A stretch of DNA of 64,000 nucleotides from Mesorhizobium sp. L-2-11 (GCF_016756595.1 NZ_AP023259.1:183506-247505), one strand, 5' to 3'; shown: positions 17,692 through 27,195, counted from the stretch's first letter. Numbers and translations: made by a program. The notes: generated from the sequence alone by a model not told the origin.

Positions 17692-18732
17692 TCAGTCTCC
17701 CGTTGCTTCCTTGGTGGACTTCCGAAACGCCTCAAACAGGTCGTCCAGTTGTCCGGTGATGAACTCAGCGAAACGCAGCCCATCCGGAGCCTCAAGGGTG
17801 ACGATGGCCTTTTTCGCGGACTTCTTTAGTGTAACGCTAACTGATCTATCCGTAGGCGCCCAGGATTTGATCGGCCCTCTCCGATCGGTTGCCGGAAGCT
17901 TGCCCGAGGGTTTTCCCGCCAGATGTCGGGCCAGCATTTCCAATCGGTCATCGCTTGGAGCTGCTTTGAAATTGGGGGACGCCATCAATTCCTTGACGGT
18001 ATCCCCCCCCTCCCTGACTTTCTTGGCAAGATCGTACCAACGGTCTCGGCCGCTATTTTTCGCGGCGCCGATAACGTTGATGATTTCCGCCGGGATGTCC
18101 TTGGTGATAGAAATCATCTTCGAGACGACGGTCTTGTCGACTGACAACGCTGCCATAATGACTTCGCGGTCGTAACCGTTGCGTTCCAGGTTGCCAGCAA
18201 AGACGGCCTTCTCAATGAACGAGAGATCGGCCCGGGCGCTGTTTTCCTGCCCTTGGGCGATGACATGGTCCTTATCGTCCAGTTCCTTCACGACCGCCTT
18301 CACCGGTCTCCCGAGCGCCTTAGCAGCCCGTGCCCGCCGGTGGCCAAATACAGTCATGTAACGGCCGACTAAGCCGGGATGTGGACGCACTAGGATTGGA
18401 CTATCCTGCCCCCTCTGCCGGATGGCTTCCACCAGATCGTCAAAGGCCTCCTTATCATCACCTATGCGATCTGAGACGAACGAGATGTCGATCGTGTCGG
18501 GATCCAGTTCAATGACCGTAGCGCCTTCAAGGAGTCGAGATTCAATGTCTTTTGCCGCCTGCGCCTTCTCGGCTAGCTCGTCGATAGACCTCGTAATGGC
18601 TCCGAAAGCACCGCGGCTGCGGTTTCGCTCCATTGCTGGCGAGAGATCACTCGCCGGATCTGAGTTGACTGCGGTCAACTTCCGATCCGTGAATGAGGTC
18701 AGCAGGTTCTTCCTGGACATCAGCGCCCCCAT
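17692..18732 (-). CDS. repB: Plasmid partition protein RepB (ParB family)
   Basis: 346 aa, centromere-binding partner of RepA. ParB nuclease-like box: IRQRGQDSPILVRPHPGLVG, then YMTVFGHRRARAAKALGRPV. Helix-turn-helix region: LSFIEKAVFAGNLERNGYDR, EVIMAALSVDKTVVSKMISI. The C-terminal part (FITGQLDDLFEAFRKST) is the dimerisation region. It overlaps repA by 13 nt. Binding sites are probably the GTTGAC palindromes at 20042 and, inside its own 5' end, at 18663. Confidence 0.93.
   Translation of the reverse strand: MGALMSRKNLLTSFTDRKLTAVNSDPASDLSPAMERNRSRGAFGAITRSIDELAEKAQAAKDIESRLLEGATVIELDPDTIDISFVSDRIGDDKEAFDDLVEAIRQRGQDSPILVRPHPGLVGRYMTVFGHRRARAAKALGRPVKAVVKELDDKDHVIAQGQENSARADLSFIEKAVFAGNLERNGYDREVIMAALSVDKTVVSKMISITKDIPAEIINVIGAAKNSGRDRWYDLAKKVREGGDTVKELMASPNFKAAPSDDRLEMLARHLAGKPSGKLPATDRRGPIKSWAPTDRSVSVTLKKSAKKAIVTLEAPDGLRFAEFITGQLDDLFEAFRKSTKEATGD
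18663..18680. promoter_or_regulatory. parS-like palindrome inside repB
   Basis: AGTTGACTGCGGTCAACT differs from the perfect palindrome at 20042 by one base and keeps the GTT-N4-GC-N4-AAC core of repABC partition sites. It lies in the 5' coding end of repB. Confidence 0.7.
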
Positions 18733-19931
18733 GCCTTGTGAATCAACTCCGTTATCTCGGAGTTGACGCGATGCACCGATTCTATCGCGCGGTCATACGT
18801 TGATCGGGTAAACTGGGAGCGTTCAACCTCGTAGAGCGTCTGCTTGGTTATCCCTGCATCCGAGATCGCGGTACTTTTCAGCATCTCGTTGACGAGCACA
18901 TGCTGCTTGAACAGCGATCGCATGAAGGCGACCATCTGGCTCTGGGGGCCGTCAGTTGGCTCGTAGCGGGTAACAAGGTAACGAAGCCAGTCGAGCCGCA
19001 TGTTCGCTCCCGCCCTCTTCAGGGTGCCCATGACCTCGCCCATCATCAGCAAGAACTGGCACATCGACATCACATCGAGCATCTGTGGATGCACGGTGAT
19101 CAGGATGCCGGTAGATGAAGAGAGCGCCGTCAGCGTCAAATAACCGAGCTGAGGTGGGCAATCGATAACGACTACATCGTAGTGGTCTGCAACATCCCCC
19201 AACGCCTCGTCGAGACGTCCAAAAAAGATGCGGCCCATGGAGCCGTCCTTTTGAGCGAGAGCCAGGGGAGTATCGTATTCGAATTCCTGCAGCTCGAGAT
19301 TCGCGGGCACGATATCGAGATTCGGGAAATTGGTCTTCTGCACGAGCGCCGACAGCGGCTTCTTCTCGTCGTCATAGCGCAGAGCTTCGTAGAGGGATTC
19401 GTTGTGGTCGATCTCCGGCTGGAAGCCGTGCAGGGCGGAAAGCGAGGCCTGCGGATCAAGGTCGATGGCTAGAACTCGGTGCCCGGTCAGTGCCAAATGC
19501 TGCGCCAGGTGGGCTGCCGTCGTCGTTTTTGCGGAGCCGCCCTTAAAATTGACGACCGCAATTATCTGCAGGTGTTCCGTGCTTCGACGGTGCGGAACAT
19601 ACTTCGCTGCCGCCCGACTGTTTCGATCCAAATACTGGCGCATCTCCAGTAGCTGCAGGGCCGTGTAGGAACGGCGGCCGGACGGCGTTACCATCGGCTG
19701 CGGCCCCTTGCCTTCGAGAGACAAATTCTTGAGATAACCGCTCGTTACATTGAGATACTGCGCAGCCTCCGACAACTGGAACGGCCGCAACGTCTTTTGT
19801 GCATTCGGCGGGAACATTTCGAGCCGATGTTCGTGAAGCATTGCAGAGAGGTCATTGGCCTGTTGGGTGATTAGCAGATCGACCTCTGCAATCTCTTCTC
19901 GGATTATCACATTCATCGAAATCTTCCGCAC
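18720..19931 (-). CDS. repA: Plasmid partition ATPase RepA (ParA family)
   Basis: 403 aa; ATG 19916 (MNVIIREE) is an alternative start. The N-terminal helix-turn-helix (LRPFQLSEAAQYLNVTSGYL) binds the operator. The deviant Walker A is VNFKGGSAKTTTAAHL (about residue 130), A' motif VLAIDLDPQASLSAL, Walker B YDVVVIDCPPQLGYLTL. RepA drives partition and represses the operon. First gene of repABC; the start region overlaps no other gene and a parS palindrome lies about 110 bp upstream. Confidence 0.93.
   Translation of the reverse strand: MRKISMNVIIREEIAEVDLLITQQANDLSAMLHEHRLEMFPPNAQKTLRPFQLSEAAQYLNVTSGYLKNLSLEGKGPQPMVTPSGRRSYTALQLLEMRQYLDRNSRAAAKYVPHRRSTEHLQIIAVVNFKGGSAKTTTAAHLAQHLALTGHRVLAIDLDPQASLSALHGFQPEIDHNESLYEALRYDDEKKPLSALVQKTNFPNLDIVPANLELQEFEYDTPLALAQKDGSMGRIFFGRLDEALGDVADHYDVVVIDCPPQLGYLTLTALSSSTGILITVHPQMLDVMSMCQFLLMMGEVMGTLKRAGANMRLDWLRYLVTRYEPTDGPQSQMVAFMRSLFKQHVLVNEMLKSTAISDAGITKQTLYEVERSQFTRSTYDRAIESVHRVNSEITELIHKAWGR
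18743..18766. repeat. 9-bp inverted repeat in the repA 3' end
   Basis: TCAACTCCG, six bases, CGGAGTTGA: a perfect hairpin just before the repA-repB junction. It shares TCAAC/GTTGA with the parS core but with different spacing, so it could be a weak RepB site or an RNA stem affecting repB translation. Confidence 0.5.
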
Positions 19932-20041
19932 ATGCGTTTTGAAAGCCGATACGGCCCACCAACCGCATGTAGCTCTGATTCTTTCGTTCCGGCAACAAAT
20001 TTAATATTAACGAGAGGTTAACAGAGATGTCGCCCGTCCGC

Positions 20042-20059
20042 AGTTGACTGCAGTCAACT
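20042..20059. promoter_or_regulatory. parS: parS palindrome upstream of repA
   Basis: AGTTGACTGCAGTCAACT is a perfect 18-bp palindrome carrying the GTT-N4-GC-N4-AAC core of repABC centromere sites. It is placed about 110 bp upstream of repA, near AT-rich sequence (TTTAATATTAACGAGAGG) likely to hold the operon promoter. Confidence 0.85.
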
Positions 20060-20289
20060 TTGGCAGCCTGATTCGACTCACGTGAAACTAACCACCCTGC
20101 CGTTAAGGAAGAAGCCCGGACGTCGCCCCTCAAGACTACGTCTGGCCTTGCGGATACAGTTGCCCCCGAGCCGCGGATGGAGGGAAGAGAATCGCGATAT
20201 CGACGTCGGAGAGAATTTCGGCCAGAAAATCGCGACGGTCGAACGGCAGCGCTGAATCGAGCGCGCCTACGAAAGGGGCAACTCTTGGT

Positions 20290-20960
20290 CTATTACGGCA
20301 GTTGGCAGATGTGCATCCGTCGGCGCTGAGAACACATAGCGCCGGTCGGCCAGGCGAGCAGCACTGCGGCCTCTCGATCGGGCAAAGGGATCGGGTAAAC
20401 GCACCCGTCCTTGGCGCAGGCCTTAACCCGATCGCCTCGGTCCGCTCGATCAGGCCGAGCTTCTTCCGACACTGGCAGGCATTTTGAGCGGCCGCGGGAT
20501 AAACCCATCTCGCCAGCCACCATGCTCAAGATCGTGGACGTCGAAGACCCAACGGTCAAAAATGCGGTGGGCGCAAGCGCTCGACCGCTCCCAGTCGGCA
20601 AAAGAATGGCTCTCGCGCGGCATGAAATCGAGCCAGTCCGGATTGGCGTCTTAAAACGCGGTGCCGCGAGTGCCGTGAGGGTCGACCTCACGGATGAGGC
20701 GGTTTCGAGCCCTGCGGTTTGCCTCGGCGATGTGCCCTTGTCGATGCGCGCTCTGCGCGCCATGAAACTCCGCATGTGAACGATACCGCCGGTGGCGCGG
20801 CCGCCTAGTCGATAGAGCGGGCCGGCGAGTGTCAGTGCGCCAACATCGGACTCGCGTTTCACCCAAGACGGGTCCAAAAGATCGTGCCGATGCGCGTGCC
20901 GTCGGCCGTGCGCTCGTCGCCGCGCCAGTAAAAATCGTCAACCGCCGCAGTCGTCAATCC
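20290..20960 (-). pseudogene. Decayed coding segment of unknown family
   Basis: Minus-strand frames read in series: TTAAVDDFYWRGDERTADGT, RIGTIFWTRLG, then in the next frame DPSWVKRESDVGALTLAGPL, YRLGGRATGGIVHMRSFMAR. The stretch looks like a real protein broken by frame changes, but I do not recognise the family. Confidence 0.3.
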
Positions 20961-21455
20961 TAAGCCTGGAAAGGCGTTGGCGGTCAGGGACGAGTTCGGC
21001 GTCGGCCGATACGGGAATAAGGGCGGCGAGCACGGCCTCGACGGTTATGGCGTTGGGCAGGCGGACAGGTTTTCTTCGCTCATGCCAGGCGCCTTGCTCG
21101 CGCGAAGGGAGGGACTTATCGATAGTGAGGCTATCGATCACTCTACGGCGATGGAGGTAAACTTGTGGCTCTACCCAAAACGATTACCTTCCGGCCATTA
21201 TGAGCAAGCACCTAGGTTCAGTCCTGACGACGGTGAACGCGCCGCACAGTGATCAACTGGACGACGCGGCGCTTGCGCATTGCCTTTCTGATAGCGACCT
21301 GGCCAAGCAGGTCATATCAGCGCCTTTTTCGGCGAGGTCCCATTGGCTCAGCAAGTCGAGTTCGCAATCGCGCACCACATAGCCGTCCACGACCTGAAGG
21401 CTTTTGCCACCCAATTCTCTGCCTGGTCCGGCGAGAGCTATCCGCTCGCCACGTA

Positions 21456-22149
21456 ATGGGTGGACCTGATAATCGGCGCGCCTCCGAATGGCGGCGGCTT
21501 TTTCGCATTGCTACCGACCTAATCGACCAGCTTCGCCAGAATGCCGAGGGCTGCGACTTCGAATGGTCGTTTGGCGGCGGAACGGCGATGATGATCCAGA
21601 TCGGCCATCGCGAAAGCCATGACAATTGATATTTTCTTCGATGACCCTCAATTGCTTGGTTTCATCGACCCCTCCAGAAGCCACCTGCACTTTGAAACGA
21701 TGCCATCTGATTATCTGGGGGACGGGCTTCGGTTTCAGAAGTTCGCTTTCGAAGGCATAGGAGAAATCGACTTCATCGTTGCCGGAGCGCTGACGACGAC
21801 GCCGTTCGAGACCCGTGTGGTGGAAGGCAGGACGGTGCGTCTTGAAGCCATTCCGGAAATTATCGCCAAGAAGGTCTATTACCGCGGATCGGAAGCCAAC
21901 CCGCGCGACATCTTCGACATCGCCGCTGCGGCCCGGTCGCAATTGGGCGAGGTCGTCAACGCCCTACGCGCGCTCCCTGAACATGTCGCTCGCACCAGAA
22001 CCCGGTTGGAGAAGCTCAACCCAGAATTCGTCAGCCGCGCTATTGCGCAACTGATGATCATGCCTGACTACGAGGCGTCGGCCGCCGATAGTCTGATCGC
22101 AGCGATCGCCGTACTCGACGAGGTGTTGTCATCACCTCAAAGAACCTGA
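21456..22149 (+). pseudogene. AbiEii-type nucleotidyltransferase gene with one-base frameshift
   Basis: The first frame from ATG 21456 reads IATDLIDQLRQNAEGCDFEW, SFGGGTAMMIQIGHRESHD and stops. The next frame continues IDIFFDDPQLLGFIDPSRSH to 22149. Family members read HRxSxDIDIFF across this point, so one surplus A in GACAATTGAT at about 21632 breaks the gene. GGGTA and DIDIFF are the nucleotidyltransferase motif (GGT and DxD type). AbiEii is the toxin of the type IV AbiE phage-abortive system. The downstream ORF from ATG 21619 alone (176 aa) lacks the GG-S/T motif. An upstream decayed frame ending at about 21457 (FAIAHHIAVHDLKAFATQFS) may be the partner gene. Confidence 0.65.
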
Positions 22150-22188
22150 CCGCCTCACCGTAGCGATCAATCGAGGGAGGGCGGTTTT

Positions 22189-23241
22189 TCAGAGCCCGGA
22201 CGCCTTGGTGAGGTTGACCCGGAAACGGTCGCGACGCCGCTGGTACTTGCGGGTCATCTCAGCGCTGGCGTGGCCAAGCTGCTTCTGCACATAGCGCTCG
22301 TCGACCTCGGCTGAGGACGCGAGGCCAGCGCGCAACGAATGGCCAGAAAACTTTTGGCCGCGTTCGCCCTCGGAAAGATCCCCGCGCACGCCGGCGGCCA
22401 AGGCTGCCCGTTTGACCAGCCGCGCAACCTCCTGATCGTTCAGCCGCTCGGCTCCCACCGCTTTGCCCTGACCGGTGACGCGGCGAAAAAGGGGGCCGTG
22501 CGCAATGCGGGCCAGCTTCAGCCAGGTCTGCAGGGCGACGACCGGGCACGTGGCGTCGGACGAGCCGCGACCAACTTCGACCTCGCGCCAGCCGGTCTTG
22601 CCCCGCAACGTAACCAGCACGCCCTTGTCCGGGAAAAATTCAATCCAGCCGCGACCGTCCTCGGTTTGATCGCGCGCAACATCGAGGCCGACGATTTCGG
22701 AGCGGCGCAAGCCGCCGGCGAAGCCCAAAAGCAGCATGGCACGGTCGCGCAGACCGCGCAGCGTGCCACGGTCGAGCGTTTCCAGCATGGCGACAAGATC
22801 GTCGCGCAGGATGGCTTCCTTTTGACGGGGAGGGGAAGCGTGTTTGTTGCGGATGCCGGCGAGCACGGTGGCGATATGCCGGTCCTTCCGGTCGAGCGGT
22901 TGACCGCGTTGCGCATAGCTCCAGGTCAGCGACGACAGGCGGCGCTCGATGGTCGACACCGACTTTTTGTCCCGTGCCGATCCAGAGGCCTGGGCGGTGA
23001 TGTAGAGGCCGACGATTTGTGGGTCTGGCGGCAGCGGATCAAACGACTGGCGCCGGCACCAGGCGCAAAAATGCTTCCAGTCGGCGGCATAGGCGCGACG
23101 GGTGTTTGCCGAACTTGCCGCCTCGACATAATCACGCGCCCGGTCAGCAAGCTTTTCAAGATGCGCAGGCAGTGAGGCTTGTCGCGACCCCAGGACCTGC
23201 GGGGGAGGGGAGGGGGCCTCATCCTGGCGCCCCATTTCCAT
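22189..23241 (-). CDS. Tyrosine-type recombinase/integrase
   Basis: 350 aa. The SAM-like DNA-binding N-domain is seen at residues 40-130 (SSANTRRAYAADWKHFCAWC, VSTIERRLSSLTWSYAQRGQ). The catalytic domain has the first Arg in GGLRRSEIVGL, the beta-hairpin Lys in LRGKTGWREVE, the HxxR box in FSGHSLRAGLASSA, the His in LGHASAEMT and the nucleophile Tyr in RKYQRRRDRF. All active residues are present, so it should be active. Likely role: plasmid dimer resolution or island mobility. No att site can be assigned from this window. Confidence 0.9.
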   Translation of the reverse strand: MEMGRQDEAPSPPPQVLGSRQASLPAHLEKLADRARDYVEAASSANTRRAYAADWKHFCAWCRRQSFDPLPPDPQIVGLYITAQASGSARDKKSVSTIERRLSSLTWSYAQRGQPLDRKDRHIATVLAGIRNKHASPPRQKEAILRDDLVAMLETLDRGTLRGLRDRAMLLLGFAGGLRRSEIVGLDVARDQTEDGRGWIEFFPDKGVLVTLRGKTGWREVEVGRGSSDATCPVVALQTWLKLARIAHGPLFRRVTGQGKAVGAERLNDQEVARLVKRAALAAGVRGDLSEGERGQKFSGHSLRAGLASSAEVDERYVQKQLGHASAEMTRKYQRRRDRFRVNLTKASGL

Positions 23242-23555
23242 GACGACGTCGACAAATGTCAGGCAGGTCGTCGGCGTCGATCGCGTCGAGCGGCGTCATG
23301 AAATTACGGGCACTGCCCATCGGGGGGTCTCGTTCATTGGACTATCGCAGTGGTGCGATTCTGATAGCACAACGTGCGACCAAAGCGCCGAATTGTCCAC
23401 CGCGAGACGCTTGGGGAATAGCCCCGAGATTTGCATCCGCTCGCGTAGGACGACCGGCTGGGTCCGGCTATCGCATCACTGGGCGACGTGCCATGTCCGA
23501 TCCCAGAGATGACACTCTCAGGGCCCTCTTTTCGTTCAACAGCGGAGATTCTGGG
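23242..23555. other. Intergenic stretch
   Basis: Divergent region between the integrase and the next plus-strand gene. It must hold two promoters; none is obvious. Confidence 0.35.
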
Positions 23556-23852
23556 ATGAGCAATCGTGGCGCGACGGCAGCCGAAAACGACAAGCGGATC
23601 GCCCACACCCGCAACCGACTGGTGCTTGAGCAGGCGAGGGCGGACGGCCTTCTTGGCGCGGCCAAGACCACACGCCTTTCCGGTAGGGTGCCGGTGGAAT
23701 TGATCGAGGCGGCAAAGAAGGGCGCCCATGTGACTTCCGACACCGAACTGCTTGAGCTCGCCTCGTCGCGGCTGGCCCTCAAGGACGATTTTGGCGCCCG
23801 GCTCGTGAGCCGCAAGGGCAGCGTCCCCGCGGACATCGATCTTGGCATTTGA
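23556..23852 (+). CDS. Small plasmid protein, possibly antitoxin-like
   Basis: 98 aa from ATG 23556, chosen because GGAG lies 8 nt upstream; ATG 23493 in frame would add 21 residues with no ribosome site. Residues AAENDKRIAHTRNRLVLEQA, LSGRVPVELIEAAKKGAHVT, SDTELLELASSRLALKDDFG. The middle resembles a ribbon-helix-helix/CopG-type DNA-binding segment, and such genes recur on rhizobial plasmids. No toxin partner is adjacent. Confidence 0.5.
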   Translation: MSNRGATAAENDKRIAHTRNRLVLEQARADGLLGAAKTTRLSGRVPVELIEAAKKGAHVTSDTELLELASSRLALKDDFGARLVSRKGSVPADIDLGI

Positions 23853-24164
23853 TCTCATGACCGCACTGCGTTGCCTAAAACCACAGCGGCGTATCGCGGG
23901 CTGGAGCGGCGACCAGATTCCGTCCTGTTCCTGGGCAGGGAGGGCCAGTCACGTTATTGGTCGGCGCCGGATCAGGGCCTTTCCTGCCATCGCGAGAAGA
24001 TCTCAACGATGACGGGCAATTCATCGTCGGCTTCGTCCGCCCATAAATGATTCCGCTCGCTGATTCACGATTCGCAAGAGCATTCGGCTTGGTTGGCTCT
24101 TGTCACGAACTCAGCACGGTTGCGACACCATTGAAGCCCATAGCACCAAGTGCTATCTTTCGTC
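23853..24164. other. Intergenic stretch
   Basis: 312 bp ahead of the HigBA-like pair. The last 40 bp include the partial repeat AGCACCAAGTGCT, a possible operator for the antitoxin. Nothing else seen. Confidence 0.35.
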
Positions 24165-24524
24165 ATGCCCGATCGCATATTCAAGACAGCATGGTTCGCC
24201 AAGGCGGCGCGCAAGGCACGGCTTTCGGATGCAGCGCTTACGCGGGCAGCCAGGGAGGCCGCGCAGGGCAAGGCGGACGATCTCGGCGGAGGCGTTTTCA
24301 AGAAACGGCTCGGTGACAATCGCTTTCGATCGATCCTGCTTGCCAGGAGCGGCGAGTTTTGGGTTTACGTCTATCTGTTCGCCAAACAGGACAGGGCGAA
24401 CATCGATGATGACGAATTGCGTGCGTTTCGCGAGCTTGCGGCGCTCTACCGGCGCAAATCCACCGCGGATCTGGCCGCGGAATTGAATGCTGGAGCTTTG
24501 ATGGAGATTGGCGATGGCGATTAG
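24165..24524 (+). CDS. RelE/HigB-type toxin
   Basis: 119 aa from ATG 24165. The pattern DNRFRSILLARSGEFWVYVY, LFAKQDRANIDDDELRAFRE matches the type II RelE/ParE-superfamily group annotated as addiction module toxins (PF06296), with a C-terminal helix. Family members cleave mRNA at the ribosome. It overlaps the XRE antitoxin gene by 11 nt, in the toxin-first order typical of higBA. Confidence 0.8.
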   Translation: MPDRIFKTAWFAKAARKARLSDAALTRAAREAAQGKADDLGGGVFKKRLGDNRFRSILLARSGEFWVYVYLFAKQDRANIDDDELRAFRELAALYRRKSTADLAAELNAGALMEIGDGD

Positions 24525-24837
24525 ACGAAAATTTAAGAGCGACGCCTTCGAGGCGATCCACAGCGCGGTGGAAGGCATGGTGCGCGCCGGCACGGTCGAC
24601 AAGCAGACCCTGCGCTCCTTCGACGAAGCCTGCCTGTCCCGGCCGACGATATTCGACGCAAAGAAGATCAAGGCGCTGCGCGAGCGCAATCACGTCAGCC
24701 AGCCGGTGTTCGCGCGCTATCTCAACACGTCGGAATCGACGGTGCAGAAGTGGGAGACGGGTGCCAAGCGGCCGAGCGGGCTGGCGCTGAAGCTTCTGTC
24801 GGTGGTCGAAAAGCACGGTTTGCAGGTGCTGCAATAG
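24514..24837 (+). CDS. HigA-like antitoxin, XRE family
   Basis: 107 aa from ATG 24514. C-terminal helix-turn-helix: KKIKALRERNHVSQPVFARY, LNTSESTVQKWETGAKRPSG. The N-terminal part (FKSDAFEAIHSAVEGMVRAG) is the toxin-binding segment. It neutralises the upstream toxin and represses the operon. The pair is intact and likely helps retain the replicon. Confidence 0.82.
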   Translation: MAIRRKFKSDAFEAIHSAVEGMVRAGTVDKQTLRSFDEACLSRPTIFDAKKIKALRERNHVSQPVFARYLNTSESTVQKWETGAKRPSGLALKLLSVVEKHGLQVLQ

Positions 24838-24955
24838 GCTTTTTTAAAACGAACGATAATGCAACCTTATCGTTCGTTGTCCTGCTCCGACAGGCTGTGC
24901 GTTTTGGCGCGAAAATCATGGCGGAAAGCGCACGGGCGCTTTACCCTCCAAAACC

Positions 24956-25909
24956 ATGATTCGCCTCGATCCCGCGTCCGCCAGCCCCGCCGCGCCGCCG
25001 ACCGTGCCGGCTTGGGCGCTCGCGCCCGGCCGTAACGCTTGCGACGCCGACGCGGCTTTCCGGGCCGGCGCCGCCTTGGCGTCGCTCGACACGCTTGCCC
25101 GCGCGCAAGCCAGCTGGGCCGGCGCCTGGCGCCAGCGGCTGGCGCTTCGCTGTGCCGCCGCCAGCATGCGGCTCGTCGGCCGCTCCGAGGACGCGGCCGC
25201 CCTGCGCGATGCCTGGCACTTGCGCCCGCCCGGCACCGACCCCGGTCCAGCCGGCGCTATTTTTGGCGCCTGGCGGCAGCTGGCGCTGCAGCCGCCTGTC
25301 GCCACCGCCGATCGTTTGGCCAAGATCGTCGAGCTGCTCGGACTCCGTTGGGACGGTGCCGCGCTCGCAGCGCTTTGCGTGGAGGTCAATACCCTAGCGG
25401 AGTCGCAGCGGCTGGCGCCATTCGCCGCCGCGGCGATCGCCGCTCATGTCGTCGCTATGAGGCCGGATGCCGAGCTCTTTGCCTGGTGGCTGGCCGACGT
25501 GGTGCTGGCGCAAAGCCTGCGCTGGCCGCGGCCGCTACCGCTGCTGATCGCCCAGGCCTTTGGTCCGGCTTTTCGCCGCGAGGCCGGCGGCAAGCGCATT
25601 CGACCCGGCGAAAAAATTTTTGAGCGCGCGGTCTGCGTCGCGCTGGTCCAAGCGGCGGCGGAGGCCTGCCGGCTGGCCGCCGATTTGTCACGTTGTGCCG
25701 AAAGGCTCATCGCTATCGCACCACAATTGCGCGCCAAGGGGGCCGGCGACGTGATCTTTTCGCTGCTCAACGAAGACGCCGTTTCGGGCTCGCTGACGAC
25801 GAAAAATCTGTCGCGCTTTGCGGCGCGGCGCCTGTTCGAGCGGCTGCAACAACTCGATGCCGTGCGCGAGCTTTCCGGCCGCACTACTTTTCGGCTGTTC
25901 GGACTCTAG
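24956..25909 (+). CDS. DUF1403 family protein
   Basis: 317 aa, Ala/Arg-rich and helical, with the DUF1403 pattern FRAGAALASLDTLARAQASW, WRQRLALRCAAASMRLVGRS and LAWWLADVVLAQ-type block (WWLADVVLAQSLRWPRPLPL). Function unknown; found almost only on rhizobial plasmids and regularly beside an scpB-like gene, as here with a 2-bp gap. It may act with it in segregation, which is inference. Confidence 0.8.
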   Translation: MIRLDPASASPAAPPTVPAWALAPGRNACDADAAFRAGAALASLDTLARAQASWAGAWRQRLALRCAAASMRLVGRSEDAAALRDAWHLRPPGTDPGPAGAIFGAWRQLALQPPVATADRLAKIVELLGLRWDGAALAALCVEVNTLAESQRLAPFAAAAIAAHVVAMRPDAELFAWWLADVVLAQSLRWPRPLPLLIAQAFGPAFRREAGGKRIRPGEKIFERAVCVALVQAAAEACRLAADLSRCAERLIAIAPQLRAKGAGDVIFSLLNEDAVSGSLTTKNLSRFAARRLFERLQQLDAVRELSGRTTFRLFGL

Positions 25910-25911
25910 CG

Positions 25912-26634
25912 ATGAGCGAAGCGTCTGCCCGCCGCAAGCCGAACGAACAGCCTGTGCTGCTCGACACAGAACTGGACCACCTGCCGCCGGAGCTGCGCTG
26001 GCGCGAATGGATGGTCCGCGTCGAAGCGGTGATCTTTGCCGCCAGCGAACCGGTGACACGTAGTGTCCTCGCGCGGGTGGTGGGAAGAAACTGCAATCTC
26101 GAGCTGATCATCGACGACATCCGCGCCGAGCTTGCCGGCCGCCCCTATGAGCTGGTCGCGGTCGCCGGCGGCTGGCAACACAGGACCAAAAAAGCCTTTG
26201 CCGACGTCATCCGTTCCGCATTCGGCACGCCCGCGGGGCAGGGGTCGAAAGAATTGTCACAATCCGAAGCGCTGGTTTTGATGTGCATTGCCTACTTCCA
26301 GCCGATCACCCGTGGCGAGCTCTCCAGCTTCTTCGGCAAGGAGGTGTCGCGGGATCTGATCGGGGTGCTGCGCGCGCAGGAGCTCATCGCCTCGGGGCCG
26401 CGCAGCCCGCAGCCCGGGGCGCCCTACACCTATGTGACGACCAAAAATTTTCTGTCGCAGTTCGGGCTCGACACGTTGCGCCAGCTGCCGGATTTCGAGG
26501 CGCTCGAGGACGCAGGGCTGCTGTCGAAGGAGAAGCTGCTGGCCGGGGATATACCGATCGGTCTTGGCCGGGGGGAGGGCGACGGCGAAGAGGGCGAGCC
26601 AACGACAGGCGTCGTTGAGGATGAGGCGCTCTGA
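25912..26634 (+). CDS. scpB: Plasmid-borne ScpB-like segregation protein
   Basis: 240 aa, start ATG 25912, two bases after the DUF1403 stop. Two winged-helix domains of the kleisin-binding ScpB type: ELRWREWMVRVEAVIFAASE, VTRSVLARVVGRNCNLELII, and ALVLMCIAYFQPITRGELSS, DLIGVLRAQELIASGPRSPQ, YTYVTTKNFLSQFGLDTL. Chromosomal ScpB helps SMC condense DNA. The plasmid form is divergent and has an acidic tail (GEGDGEEGEPTTG). No scpA gene is nearby. Confidence 0.85.
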   Translation: MSEASARRKPNEQPVLLDTELDHLPPELRWREWMVRVEAVIFAASEPVTRSVLARVVGRNCNLELIIDDIRAELAGRPYELVAVAGGWQHRTKKAFADVIRSAFGTPAGQGSKELSQSEALVLMCIAYFQPITRGELSSFFGKEVSRDLIGVLRAQELIASGPRSPQPGAPYTYVTTKNFLSQFGLDTLRQLPDFEALEDAGLLSKEKLLAGDIPIGLGRGEGDGEEGEPTTGVVEDEAL

Positions 26635-26664
26635 ACTGATCGAAAAACAGGTTGCTTACGACAG

Positions 26665-27195
26665 CTAGCAACTCAGGGAAGATGACTGGTCGTGCGGCAG
26701 CCGGTCATCGGGATCGTGAACCGCGACATGGTCGCCGTCGACAAGATTGGCCGGAAAGATCACCAGATTGGTGCCGCCGGCGTGACGCAGCGACGGGAAC
26801 AGGATGCCGCGAAGCCCGGCCGTGATGATCGGGTCCGCGAGCTTCCACGATGGCGGGATTTTTTTGTCGATGCGAGCGATCTGGCGCCAGGCACAATCCC
26901 ATTCCTGCCAAGCGCTGTCCCAGATCTCCGGGTCGAATCCCTGCGAAAGGTCGGCCACCTCAGCGAGCGTGATCTTGTAGGCGGCAAGCGTTGCCGGCGG
27001 GACGATGCTGGCGCCCTGCTTATATTCGTCAAGAGCCGTCTGGGTCGAACGGGACAGATAGAGTGCTTCGACGCCTGGCCGGTTGAAACGACCGCCGTCG
27101 ATCGCCGCGCCTGCACCGCTGGTGGGCAGGAAGGCCCATTTGGGTGTCAGATAGCGATGGAAGATCTCGTCCGGCCCGACGCGGGTGACCTTCAC
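26665..27195 (-). CDS. RES-domain toxin
   Basis: 176 aa. RES family pattern: VTRVGPDEIFHRYLTPKWAF, GGRFNRPGVEALYLSRSTQT ALDEYKQ (with the conserved R, then Y-L-S and E), and LRHAGGTNLVIFPANL near the C-terminus. Characterised RES toxins (for example from Pseudomonas putida and Mycobacterium) degrade NAD+. It overlaps its antitoxin gene by 4 nt. The arginine, glutamate and serine that name the family are visible, so it should be active. Confidence 0.88.
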   Translation of the reverse strand: MKVTRVGPDEIFHRYLTPKWAFLPTSGAGAAIDGGRFNRPGVEALYLSRSTQTALDEYKQGASIVPPATLAAYKITLAEVADLSQGFDPEIWDSAWQEWDCAWRQIARIDKKIPPSWKLADPIITAGLRGILFPSLRHAGGTNLVIFPANLVDGDHVAVHDPDDRLPHDQSSSLSC

